Shown one piece after another: positions 34,694-43,540 of a DNA stretch of 64,000 nt. The position numbers were made by a program, and so were the translations under genes. This stretch comes from Pseudomonadota bacterium. Lineage in GTDB: Bacteria; Pseudomonadota; Gammaproteobacteria; Burkholderiales; Rhodocyclaceae. Numbering within the stretch: the first letter of the stretch is position 1; every line of letters starts with the position of its first letter. The stretch is from the NCBI GenBank assembly GCA_018241685.1, contig JAFEDJ010000054.1, forward strand, positions 372,001 to 436,000, written 5' to 3'. Under the pieces are notes generated by a model. That model had not been told where the DNA came from, did not search any database, and saw only the letters and a list, made by a program, of their open reading frames with translations.

Positions 34694-37600
34694 CTTCACT
34701 GCCGAATAGGCAGCTCAGAAAAGGGACATCTCCAAGTGACTGTGCGTCACCCGCTTCACTGCCGAATAGGCAGCTCAGAAAGCCGAGACGGCGTGCGCGC
34801 AGCGCCTGTTGGGCTTCACTGCCGAATAGGCAGCTCAGAAACGACGAAGCGCCGAACTGGTTTGCCGCATTGATCTTCACTGCCGAATAGGCAGCTCAGA
34901 AATACCAGATCGCCAGCGACGCCGGCAGTCTGATCTTCACTGCCGAATAGGCAGCTCAGAAAGCCGACGATCTCGCCCGTTTCACTATCGACATCTTCAC
35001 TGCCGAATAGGCAGCTCAGAAATTTGCGCTGCTTGCGCTGGGTGCTGGCCAGGCCTTCACTGCCGAATAGGCAGCTCAGAAAAAAGCCAGCTACCGCACA
35101 TGGATAGGCCCGCGCTTCACTGCCGAATAGGCAGCTCAGAAAGAAGGTCTGCGTATCCTCCACCAGAAGCTGAACTTCACTGCCGAATAGGCAGCTCAGA
35201 AAGAGGTGCCGAAGTCGGCGTAGAAGAGGGCGAGCTTCACTGCCGAATAGGCAGCTCAGAAATTTTCGCCGAAGTACATCGGGTGGCCCTTGGACTTCAC
35301 TGCCGAATAGGCAGCTCAGAAAAGGTGCAGCGCGAGCGGCAGGCGAAGGTGTGTCTTCACTGCCGAATAGGCAGCTCAGAAATCGCCACGCCGGAGCAGA
35401 TCGCCGGAATCGCTCTTCACTGCCGAATAGGCAGCTCAGAAAAACGGTTCCGGCGGTAGCGTCACGATCACGGCCTTCACTGCCGAATAGGCAGCTCAGA
35501 AATTTTCAAGACCGCTTCATTGTCGAGCAGCTGACTTCACTGCCGAATAGGCAGCTCAGAAATAGGTAATCGATCTTGAAGGCTTCATTGCCGCCTTCAC
35601 TGCCGAATAGGCAGCTCAGAAATCCATCGTGTCTGGACTTCTTCCCGGCAATCCCTTCACTGCCGAATAGGCAGCTCAGAAACGCCACTGACCCAGCTGC
35701 CGTATTGCCACCAGCTTCACTGCCGAATAGGCAGCTCAGAAAGTACTGACCGGACGCCACCGCACCGGAGTTGACTTCACTGCCGAATAGGCAGCTCAGA
35801 AACTTGGTGAAGTCGAAATACTCGGCTTCGTCCATCTTCACTGCCGAATAGGCAGCTCAGAAATTCAGTCGCCTCGATCTGCAATACCTCTGCACCTTCA
35901 CTGCCGAATAGGCAGCTCAGAAAATTTCCGCTGGGTTTGCACCGCCAATCAGAATCTTCACTGCCGAATAGGCAGCTCAGAAATTTGACGCCCCTGCCTG
36001 TCTTGAGCCATGAGGCTTCACTGCCGAATAGGCAGCTCAGAAATCGGACAAAATACAGGCTACCTCCAGCGATATCTTCACTGCCGAATAGGCAGCTCAG
36101 AAAATACCAGGCCTCGAAGTCGTCGCGTTCTGCCTCTTCACTGCCGAATAGGCAGCTCAGAAAAGCAGGGACGCAAAGCACACCGCCGAAGCAGCCTTCA
36201 CTGCCGAATAGGCAGCTCAGAAAGTCTGGTCATCGACGATGTAGGCGCTGGCGCCCTTCACTGCCGAATAGGCAGCTCAGAAAAAGACCAAGGCCGAGCA
36301 GCACGACTCGCTCAACTTCACTGCCGAATAGGCAGCTCAGAAAAACCCGCGCAAGACCTTCAACGCGGATTCCCTCTTCACTGCCGAATAGGCAGCTCAG
36401 AAAGGATTCTAATTGGCGGTGCAAACCCAGCGGAACTTCACTGCCGAATAGGCAGCTCAGAAACCTGCTTGCGGTCAGACTGGTGCGCCGTACAGCTTCA
36501 CTGCCGAATAGGCAGCTCAGAAAGACAGGCGCTTGACGGACTTGTCGAACTTGTCCTTCACTGCCGAATAGGCAGCTCAGAAAAATACTCAAAGCGCAAA
36601 GCATTCTCAGGCCTTCTTCACTGCCGAATAGGCAGCTCAGAAAGGCCTTCGGCTACACCCTCGAAGGAGGCAAGCCTTCACTGCCGAATAGGCAGCTCAG
36701 AAACGCGGCGTTCACGAAACGGACCTCGGCCAGGTTCTTCACTGCCGAATAGGCAGCTCAGAAAGGCGTCTGCGTGCTGGCGGGGAAGGATCCCGACTTC
36801 ACTGCCGAATAGGCAGCTCAGAAAAGAACGGCATCGCGATGCTGTCGGGGCAGCTGCTTCACTGCCGAATAGGCAGCTCAGAAACAAGGTGGGGCCGGTC
36901 TGGTGCGCTGTACGGGCCTTCACTGCCGAATAGGCAGCTCAGAAAACGCCCTGGCAGCCAACCACAGCCACGTGTGCCTTCACTGCCGAATAGGCAGCTC
37001 AGAAAAGTTCGCGGTCAGACTCATCACGCCGTAAATCCTTCACTGCCGAATAGGCAGCTCAGAAACGCAGCGTCGCCGGCATCATCCGTGATGTCGACTT
37101 CACTGCCGAATAGGCAGCTCAGAAATGGCCGCGATAGCCCTCGTAGCCGGCGATGCTCTTCACTGCCGAATAGGCAGCTCAGAAAATCGACCGCGGCGCT
37201 CATGCGACTCGACAGACCTTCACTGCCGAATAGGCAGCTCAGAAAGATGAGGGCACCGGCCCCACGGTCAAGGAAAGCTTCACTGCCGAATAGGCAGCTC
37301 AGAAACAGGACGATGTCCCACTGTGTATCGAGGGCTTCTTCACTGCCGAATAGGCAGCTCAGAAAGATACCTCCCGCACTGAACCGGGCCCAGCCGGCTT
37401 CACTGCCGAATAGGCAGCTCAGAAAGCCCAGGCCGGCAAGCGCGGCAGCCGCATTCTCTTCACTGCCGAATAGGCAGCTCAAAAAATCACCAGCCGCGGC
37501 GCCAGGGACTCGCAGCCCTTCACTGCCGAATAGGCAGCTCAGAAAAGTTCCACCGAAAACTCCGCGCCGTTGTAGATCTTCACTGCCGAATAGGCAGCTC

Positions 37601-37725
37601 AGAAACGTGAGGGTCCGGCTAGGGCTGGCCGGTCATGCTTCACTGCCGAATAGGCAGCTCAGAAAGGGTCGCCCAAGCGAGCCGGCCTGTGAGCCCGCTT
37701 CACTGCCGAATAGGCAGCTCAGAGA
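34694..37725 (+). CRISPR. Type I-F CRISPR array, 51 repeats and 50 spacers
   Basis: Repeat length is 28, starting CTTCACTGCC and ending CTCAGAAA, with the I-F hairpin CTGCCG...GGCAGC... around AATA. Spacers are 32 bases except four of 33 (after the repeats at 34814, 35775, 36676 and 36857); the total, 3032 bases, equals 51 x 28 + 50 x 32 + 4. Only two repeats deviate: the one at 37458 (CTCAAAAA end) and the last at 37698 (CTCAGAGA end). The leader is at the left, so newest spacers are at left and transcription is rightward. The many open frames crossing the array are an effect of its 60-bp period. Confidence 0.98.
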
Positions 37726-37907
37726 TTCCAAGCCACCACTCTTGCCCACGCGCAAGAAACCTCACCACAGAACAAGCCGCAGGTGGCGATGAAGAAGAGT
37801 CGGTAGATATCCCAGGCTGGACACTTCCATACGGGTAGTTATCGAAAACCTTGACCCCCGCCGCCGCCCGAGCCGATACTCCGCTCGTCACTCAAACAAT
37901 GGTGACC
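37726..37907. other. Array trailer and gap
   Basis: These 182 bases lie between the last repeat and the structured element. No gene, repeat or terminator is convincing. The short minus-strand frame 37700-37891 partly covers the last repeat and is an artefact. Confidence 0.5.
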
Positions 37908-38130
37908 GGGTGTGAGAACCCGGAATGACATAGGCCGATACGATCAGGCCGCGTTGTACGCGGTCTTCTCATTTCGGCGCATGGCTACGCCCATTCAATG
38001 GCGGTCCGTGCGGGGCAGCCGCGAGGCTGGCCGGTTCCTATGTCCCGGTTTCTCACCCCCGCACGGTTCCGCCGCCCACCGTGAGAAGTGGGTGGCGGAG
38101 ATTCAGACCGCTGACATAGGAGCCACCCTC
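37908..38130 (+). ncRNA. Candidate structured RNA leader with two alternative pairings
   Basis: A central strand at 38037-38060 (CCTATGTCCCGG, then TTCTCAC and CCCC) can pair with 37908-37934 (GGG, GTGAGAA, CCGG, a 3-base bulge, GACATAGG): about 19-22 bp with one or two mismatches. Inside lie a CCGCG/CGCGG hairpin (37947-37965) and an AGCC-GCGA-GGCT stem with a GNRA-type tetraloop (38016-38032). Downstream, GTGAGAA recurs at 38081-38087 as the loop of an 8-bp stem (38072-38079 with 38088-38095), and GACATAGG recurs at 38113-38120, partly covering a TAGGAG ribosome site. So the central strand could pair with either copy, a switch-like layout. It resembles, from memory only, leaders upstream of small DUF3077-like proteins in Pseudomonas. 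I cannot name the family. Confidence 0.55.
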
Positions 38131-38247
38131 ATGCACCACTTCACACCGGACCGAGTTGTCCGAGCCACGTCTCATTGCACCTGCCAACCTGACATTGCTG
38201 TCCTGCCGATACAACAGGCGGCCACCACCGGAAGGAGTGCGGCATGA
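38131..38247 (+). CDS. Small leader ORF (38 aa) after the structured element
   Basis: A 38-codon ORF, starting MHHFTPDRVVRATSH, with TAGGAG eight bases upstream. Its TGA overlaps the ATG of the next gene (ATGA at 38244-38247), so translation of the two may be coupled. It contains CTC near the middle, and no known motif. It could be a regulatory leader peptide or a decayed start of the following gene. Support is the ribosome site, the overlap and the position directly after the RNA element; no homology can be claimed. Confidence 0.45.
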   Translation: MHHFTPDRVVRATSHCTCQPDIAVLPIQQAATTGRSAA

Positions 38248-38507
38248 GCACGCCGATGAGTTTCCCCGCAACAACCGATCCGCTCTATTTGCTCAATGAC
38301 GATGTCGACGCCATGGCCCTCATCGACCAGCTCTCCGCCCGGCAAATGCAGCTCCAGGCATTGCTTGCCCGCACCTTCGGCGACTCGGGCGACGCCTTCC
38401 GCCGCCTGAACCCCACCCTGCAGGACAATTACCTGTGGGCCTGCTTCATGATCGCCGAGGAGATGCGGGGGCTGTCCGAAGCGCTGCGGGTACGGAACTC
38501 TGGATAA
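38244..38507 (+). CDS. Small hypothetical protein (87 aa), possibly DUF3077-like
   Basis: An 87-residue helical, soluble protein, starting MSTPMSFPATTDPLYLLND, with AAGGAG six bases before the ATG. The second half (LWACFMIAEEMRGLSEALR) reminds me of the short helical DUF3077 proteins of Pseudomonas, but the match is from memory and weak. It is the only full gene downstream of the structured element and overlaps the leader ORF. Its end is 21 bp from the convergent kinase gene. Function unknown. Confidence 0.72.
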   Translation: MSTPMSFPATTDPLYLLNDDVDAMALIDQLSARQMQLQALLARTFGDSGDAFRRLNPTLQDNYLWACFMIAEEMRGLSEALRVRNSG

Positions 38508-38528
38508 GACGCGGCCACCACCGCCCCG

Positions 38529-41500
38529 TCAGGCGTAGGTACGTAGCCGCGCCTCGGCCTCGGCAAAGCGCAGGCTGTCGATGAGCTGTGCAAGCGCATC
38601 GACTTCGTCGGCGCCGAGGCGCGCGGCGAGGCCGGCACGGAGGCCGTCGAAGATCCGCAGGGCATCCATGTCCTGCTCGCCCAGCGCGGTGAGCAAGGCC
38701 TGCAGCGCATCGCGATCCAGCTCGACGGGGCGTGTCTCCACCTCGCCCGTGGCCTGCGCTGGGCCATCCAGCAGCGGCGCCAGATCAGCCTGCAGGCGGG
38801 TCATCGCGCGCTGCAGCGCCTCCAGCAGAAGCGTCGGATCGGTGGCGGAGGCGTCGCGGAAGAGGTGTTCCAGCTGCCCGGCCAGGCCAAATACCTCCTT
38901 GGCCGCGATGTTGCCGGCCAGCCCTTTCAACTTGTGCGCGCGCTGCGCGGCGCTGGCCGCATCGTTGCGTGCCAGATCGGCGCATAGTTGTGCCCCCACG
39001 TCGGAAAACTCGTCGCGTAGGCCGCGCAGGGCCTGCAGGAACAGGGCTCGATCGTCGAGGAAACGGCCTCTGACCTCCTCTTCGTCGATACCGGGAATGA
39101 CCGGGAATGCGTCACCGGGCTCCAGCGCAGCCGGCGGCGCAGCGACGGGGGACTGGACCGCAGCCGGTGGAACCCGGCGGACCTTGTCAGCCACGTGGCG
39201 CAGGATCGTCGCGACCATTGCGTCCAGCTCGAAGGGCTTGGTCAGGAAGCCCGACATCCCGGCCGCGAAGGCGCGCTCGCGCTGGCTGGGCAGCACGCCG
39301 GCGGTCAGCGCGATGACCGGCAGGTCGGTCAAGCCGAGGTCGCTACGGATTCGCCGCGTTGCTTCCAGCCCATCCATGACGGGCATCTGCACGTCCATCA
39401 GGACCAGATCGAAGGCGGCCGGCTCGACACGCAGCAAGGCAACGGCGGCCTCGCCGTTGTCCATCACCTCCACACCGGCCCCCTCGAACTCCAGCAGACG
39501 GCGCGCTACGTCCTGGTTCACCGCGCTGTCGTCCACCACCAGCACGCGCAGGCCGCCCAGACGTGCATGCGCCGGGCCGCTCGGGCCGGGCTCTTCCAGC
39601 ACCTCGGCCATCTCGGCGATGTCGAAAGGGAGCTCGAACCAGAACTCGCTGCCCTCCCCCGGCTGGCTGTGCACCCCGATCTCGCCGCCCATCAGCTCCA
39701 CCAGTTGCCGGCAGATCGCCAGGCCCAGGCCGGTGCCGCCAAACTGCCGGCTGGTGGACGCATCGGCCTGCACAAAGGCGTCGAACAGGCGCGCAATCGT
39801 GTCGGCAGAAATGCCGATGCCGGTATCGCGCACGGTGAAGCGCAGGCGGACATGTCCGGCGTCCCGGCTGATGACACCGACCGCCAGCACGACCTCGCCG
39901 ACGGCGGTGAACTTGATCGCGTTGCCGACGAGGTTGTGCAGGATCTGGGACAGGCGCTGGGCATCGCCGACCAGCGCGTGCACGTCGGCCGGCAGCGGCT
40001 CGAGGCGCAGGGTCAGACGCTTGGCGGCGGCCGAGGCAGTGAACACGTCCACCAGGTGACTCATTACGTTGGCCAACACGAAGGGCTCCGGCGCCAGCTC
40101 GAAGTGGCCCGCCTCGATCTTGGAAAAATCGAGGATGTCGTTGATCACGGCCACCAAGCCACGGCTGGCGGTCTGGACGGTGCTCACCAGGTGGCGCTGC
40201 TCGGCGTCAAGCCGCCCCCGTGCCAACACCTGCACCGTGCCGACGATGGCATTGAGAGGGGTACGGATCTCGTGGCTCATGTTGGCGAGGAAGTCGCTCT
40301 TTGCCTGATTGGCGCTCTCGGCCTGCAAGCGCGCCTCCCGCAAGCCCCGCTCGGCTTCCCGGTGCTTGCTGATGTCGGTATAGGTCAGCAGCGTCCACCC
40401 ATCGGGCAGCGGTGTCCCCTCGATCTTCAGCGACACACCGTTGAACTGGGTACGCTCGAAGACCACCGGCCGCGCATCTTTCATGGCCTTCACGAAGCCC
40501 GCCAGCACCTGCTCCCCATCCGCGTCCCCGTGGTCGCCGCGGGCCAGGTTGAAACGCACAAAATCATCGAAGCGCACGCCGGTGCGCCCGCACAGCGCCG
40601 GCGGATAGCCCAGCAGCGACGCGAACAAGCGGTTCTGCAGGACCAGATTGCGCTGTTCGTCGTACACCACCAGACCAAAGGGCAGGCTCTCGATCACGCC
40701 CCGCAGCAGGCCGGTCTGCCGCTCCAGGCTGCGGTTGGCCTCCTCGCTCTCCAGGCTGCGCACGCGCAGTTCGGCATTCGCCGCCTCGAGATCCTGCTGG
40801 ATGCGCTTCAGGTCGGTCACGTCGGAGAAGGTCGCCAGAAAGACACCGTCCAACGACACGCCCGACACTTCCACATCGCGCTCGCTGCCATCCAGGCAGC
40901 GCACGCGGATTTCGAGCGGCGTGGTGGCGCGCTGCTCGGCGAGGCCCTGGTGCACGGCCGCCGCCCACTTCGCACGCGCCCAGGCCTGGTAATCGGGATC
41001 GGGCACCGCCTGGCGCCACCAGTCCTCGAGGTTGCGCACCTGCCTCTCGGTGTAGCCGAACAGGCGCATGAACTGCTCGTTGCGCATGGTGATGCGCTGG
41101 TCCTCGATCACCCCGATGGCGATCGGAGCGCACCGGATGAAGTTGCGGAAACGGTTACGCGCGTCCTCCAGCTCCCGGGTCCTTTCGGAGACCCGCGTCT
41201 CCAGCTCTGCCGTGGCCTCGCGGAGCGCCTCCCGCCGAACCAGCAGGCTGCGGGTCATCGCCTGTACCGCATCGGCCAGATGGCGGACTTCGGTGGTGCG
41301 CGAACGCACTTCGGGCAGCAACTCCTCCTCGCCCTGCTGCACGCGCCGGGCAGAGTCGGCCAATTGTTCCAGGGGCTGGCTCAGGCGGCGGGCGAACAGG
41401 AAGACGGTGCCGCCTAGCCCCAGCGTCGTCAGGATGGCCAGCAGCCACTGGGTCTGGCGCAAGGCGGCAACCGGCGCGAGAGCCTGGCCCACCGGCTCGC

Positions 41501-42326
41501 GCACCACGACCTTCCAGCCGAGGGATGACGCCACGGAGCTCGGCAGCAAGGCTGTGGCGGTAAAGAAAGTCCCCTCCTTGCCCCACGCCACCTGGGTATA
41601 GCCCACGTCCCTGGACAGCTCCAGCGGCACCTCGCCGGCGCCGACCGCCTGGTAGGGGTACAGCACGGCGTTGCTGCGGCTGAGGACGTACACCTCGACC
41701 TGGTCGGCCACGGCCTCCGCCGGCAGGGCCGTGGCAATGATGTGCTCGACCCAGCTCCAGTGGGAATGGCTGGCCAGGATGCCGCGCCATTCGCCCCGCT
41801 CGTCGTAGATCGGCGCGGCGAAGTCGATGAAGCGCAGGGGCTCCCCGGAGCGCTGCCGCGGCAGGTGCTTGGCCAGCAGCACGGCTTCGTGGATGTCGCC
41901 GATGTAGGCCCGCTTCTGGCCCTCGATGAACCATGGGCGCTGCTGCACGTCCGCACCGGCCAGCACCCCATCCGCGGAATTGAGCACGACGCCATCGGGG
42001 CTGGCGACGCCGATCCACGCGTACTGCGGATGGGAGTGCTTCATGCGCTCCAGCACGCCGCGCAGGTCGCCCGCCTGCAGGCTGCCGCGGGTCATCGCCG
42101 GCGACTGGGCCAGCAGGGTGATTTCCCGCGCCCGCTCCTGGATGTTGCCATCCAGCTGGACCGCGATCGCATGGGCCAGATCGCGCAGTGCAGCACCCCG
42201 TTCGCGGGTCAGCGCCGCGGTCGTGATCTGCTCCAGATAGAGGTTGTGCCCCAGCGCGACGGCCAACGACAGGCCACCGAACAGCAGCGTCAGACGGACG
42301 CGGAAGGAATAGAGCCAGGCTGGCAT
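38529..42326 (-). CDS. Hybrid sensor histidine kinase (dCache-HAMP-PAS-PAS-HisKA-HATPase-REC-Hpt)
   Basis: A 1265-residue membrane hybrid kinase. TM1 is at about residues 10-30, a dCache-type periplasmic sensor at about 35-285 (with SGEPLRFIDFAAPIYDERGEW), and TM2 near 293-313. HAMP and coiled coil follow to about 390, then PAS domains near 392-505 and 540-650. The phosphoacceptor is H685 in ANMSHEIRTPLN. Then the ATPase (VRDTGIGIS; QFGGTGLGLAI), a receiver (VLVVDDSAVNQ; DLVLMDVQMPVMDG), and an Hpt domain with AHKLKGLAGN near the C-terminus. So the whole phosphorelay up to the Hpt is in one chain. The response regulator/diguanylate cyclase just upstream (69 bp, same strand) is the likely target. 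Confidence 0.92.
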   Translation of the reverse strand: MPAWLYSFRVRLTLLFGGLSLAVALGHNLYLEQITTAALTRERGAALRDLAHAIAVQLDGNIQERAREITLLAQSPAMTRGSLQAGDLRGVLERMKHSHPQYAWIGVASPDGVVLNSADGVLAGADVQQRPWFIEGQKRAYIGDIHEAVLLAKHLPRQRSGEPLRFIDFAAPIYDERGEWRGILASHSHWSWVEHIIATALPAEAVADQVEVYVLSRSNAVLYPYQAVGAGEVPLELSRDVGYTQVAWGKEGTFFTATALLPSSVASSLGWKVVVREPVGQALAPVAALRQTQWLLAILTTLGLGGTVFLFARRLSQPLEQLADSARRVQQGEEELLPEVRSRTTEVRHLADAVQAMTRSLLVRREALREATAELETRVSERTRELEDARNRFRNFIRCAPIAIGVIEDQRITMRNEQFMRLFGYTERQVRNLEDWWRQAVPDPDYQAWARAKWAAAVHQGLAEQRATTPLEIRVRCLDGSERDVEVSGVSLDGVFLATFSDVTDLKRIQQDLEAANAELRVRSLESEEANRSLERQTGLLRGVIESLPFGLVVYDEQRNLVLQNRLFASLLGYPPALCGRTGVRFDDFVRFNLARGDHGDADGEQVLAGFVKAMKDARPVVFERTQFNGVSLKIEGTPLPDGWTLLTYTDISKHREAERGLREARLQAESANQAKSDFLANMSHEIRTPLNAIVGTVQVLARGRLDAEQRHLVSTVQTASRGLVAVINDILDFSKIEAGHFELAPEPFVLANVMSHLVDVFTASAAAKRLTLRLEPLPADVHALVGDAQRLSQILHNLVGNAIKFTAVGEVVLAVGVISRDAGHVRLRFTVRDTGIGISADTIARLFDAFVQADASTSRQFGGTGLGLAICRQLVELMGGEIGVHSQPGEGSEFWFELPFDIAEMAEVLEEPGPSGPAHARLGGLRVLVVDDSAVNQDVARRLLEFEGAGVEVMDNGEAAVALLRVEPAAFDLVLMDVQMPVMDGLEATRRIRSDLGLTDLPVIALTAGVLPSQRERAFAAGMSGFLTKPFELDAMVATILRHVADKVRRVPPAAVQSPVAAPPAALEPGDAFPVIPGIDEEEVRGRFLDDRALFLQALRGLRDEFSDVGAQLCADLARNDAASAAQRAHKLKGLAGNIAAKEVFGLAGQLEHLFRDASATDPTLLLEALQRAMTRLQADLAPLLDGPAQATGEVETRPVELDRDALQALLTALGEQDMDALRIFDGLRAGLAARLGADEVDALAQLIDSLRFAEAEARLRTYA

Positions 42327-42395
42327 GGAGCTCCGAACATTAAAAGCGAGACATGGCCGACAACCAACCGCGCCATGATCTCAGCATAGTCTGGA

Positions 42396-43454
42396 TCAGT
42401 CACCCGATTCGATCACGGAATCCGCATCGTAGCCCTGCCCGACAGTCCCGACCCGGTTGACGACCCGTGCCCGACCCGCGGCCTTGGCTGCGTACAGGGC
42501 TTCGTCGGCCAGGGCCAGCAGCGCCTGCGGCGCAGCCAGGCAGCGGGCAGACTGATCGCAGTCGTGACAGGCCGCGCGGGGCGGCTCCACACCGTCGCAG
42601 GGCAGGACCAGCGTGGCGACCCCGACACTGACGGTGACGTGCGCTGCGACAGCCGACGCGGCATGCGGGATCGCCAGCGCCGCGACACTCTGGCAGAGGC
42701 TCTCGCCAAGGCGAAAGGCGTCGGAGGCGTTGGTGGCCGGCAGGAACAGCGCAAACTCCTCACCGCCGTAGCGCGCCACCAGGTCGCCGGCCCGCCGGGC
42801 GGTGCCCGCCAGCACGCGCGCCACCGCGCGCAGGCAGGCGTCGCCGGCCGGATGCCCGTAAGTGTCGTTGAAGCGCTTGAAGTAATCCACGTCCACCATC
42901 AGCAGCGACAGCGGCGCATGGCTGCGCAGCGCACGCCGCCATTCCAGTTGCAGACCGTCGTCGAAGGCGCGCCGGTTGGCGATGCCGGTCAGCGCGTCGG
43001 TGGCGGTCAGGCGACGCAATTCATCGCTCTGACGCTTGAGGGCCAGATGGGTACGGACCCGTGCCTGGACCACCGGCGGGTTGAGCGGCTTGGGGATGAA
43101 ATCCACCGCACCGATCGTGAGGGCATGGGTCTCCGACGCGGTGTCTGTGTGGGCCGTGACGAAGATCACCGGCACATGGGCCAGCGCCGGGTCTGCCTTG
43201 ATCTGGCGGCAGGTCTCATAGCCGCCCAGACCGGGCATCTCGGCATCCAGCAGCACCAGATCAGGCGGGTTCTGGCGCATCTGCAGCAGCGCGTCCTCGC
43301 CGCTGGTGGCGAAATGGATGCGCGCCATGCCGGTCAGCAGGCGGCTCAACAGGCGGACCATGCTCGGGTCATCATCGACGACCAGCAGGCGTTGCACGGG
43401 ATCGGCGGGTTCCGGGTTCAGTCCATCCACGACCAAGGTTCTCGTCTGGCTCAT
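42396..43454 (-). CDS. Response regulator with diguanylate cyclase (REC-GGDEF)
   Basis: A 352-residue PleD/WspR-like protein that makes cyclic di-GMP when phosphorylated. The receiver has D70 in LVLLDAEMPG and lysine in FIPKPLN. The GGDEF domain (about 150-330) has an active-site GGEEF at 230-234, a permitted variant, and an inhibitory site RAGD at 221-224, exactly five residues before it, so product feedback is likely. An insert with cysteines (CDGVEPPRAACHDCDQSARC) near 285-305 is unusual for the family. It is placed directly upstream of the hybrid kinase with an Hpt, so the two probably form one pathway. Confidence 0.93.
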   Translation of the reverse strand: MSQTRTLVVDGLNPEPADPVQRLLVVDDDPSMVRLLSRLLTGMARIHFATSGEDALLQMRQNPPDLVLLDAEMPGLGGYETCRQIKADPALAHVPVIFVTAHTDTASETHALTIGAVDFIPKPLNPPVVQARVRTHLALKRQSDELRRLTATDALTGIANRRAFDDGLQLEWRRALRSHAPLSLLMVDVDYFKRFNDTYGHPAGDACLRAVARVLAGTARRAGDLVARYGGEEFALFLPATNASDAFRLGESLCQSVAALAIPHAASAVAAHVTVSVGVATLVLPCDGVEPPRAACHDCDQSARCLAAPQALLALADEALYAAKAAGRARVVNRVGTVGQGYDADSVIESGD

Positions 43455-43540
43455 CGTCAGACATATCGTAGCGGAAGCGCGGCCAGCCGACAGTCAGGAA
43501 TATCCGATGTGTCGTCCTCTGCAGCAGGCTGGCACCGGCA

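Noticed and set aside
37006..37037. Spacer 39 sharing GCGGTCAGACT with spacer 30
   Set aside because: The shared 11-mer is followed by differing sequence and a one-base shift, so a common target cannot be claimed.
34659..37792. Several open frames that cross the CRISPR array on both strands
   Set aside because: They only repeat the translated repeat unit (for example FLSCLFGSE or SLPNRQLR) every 20 codons; the 60-bp period keeps frames open.
37912..38247. 111-codon frame across the structured element
   Set aside because: Its first part covers the paired RNA segments and has no ribosome site; only the last 38 codons, from 38131, have one.
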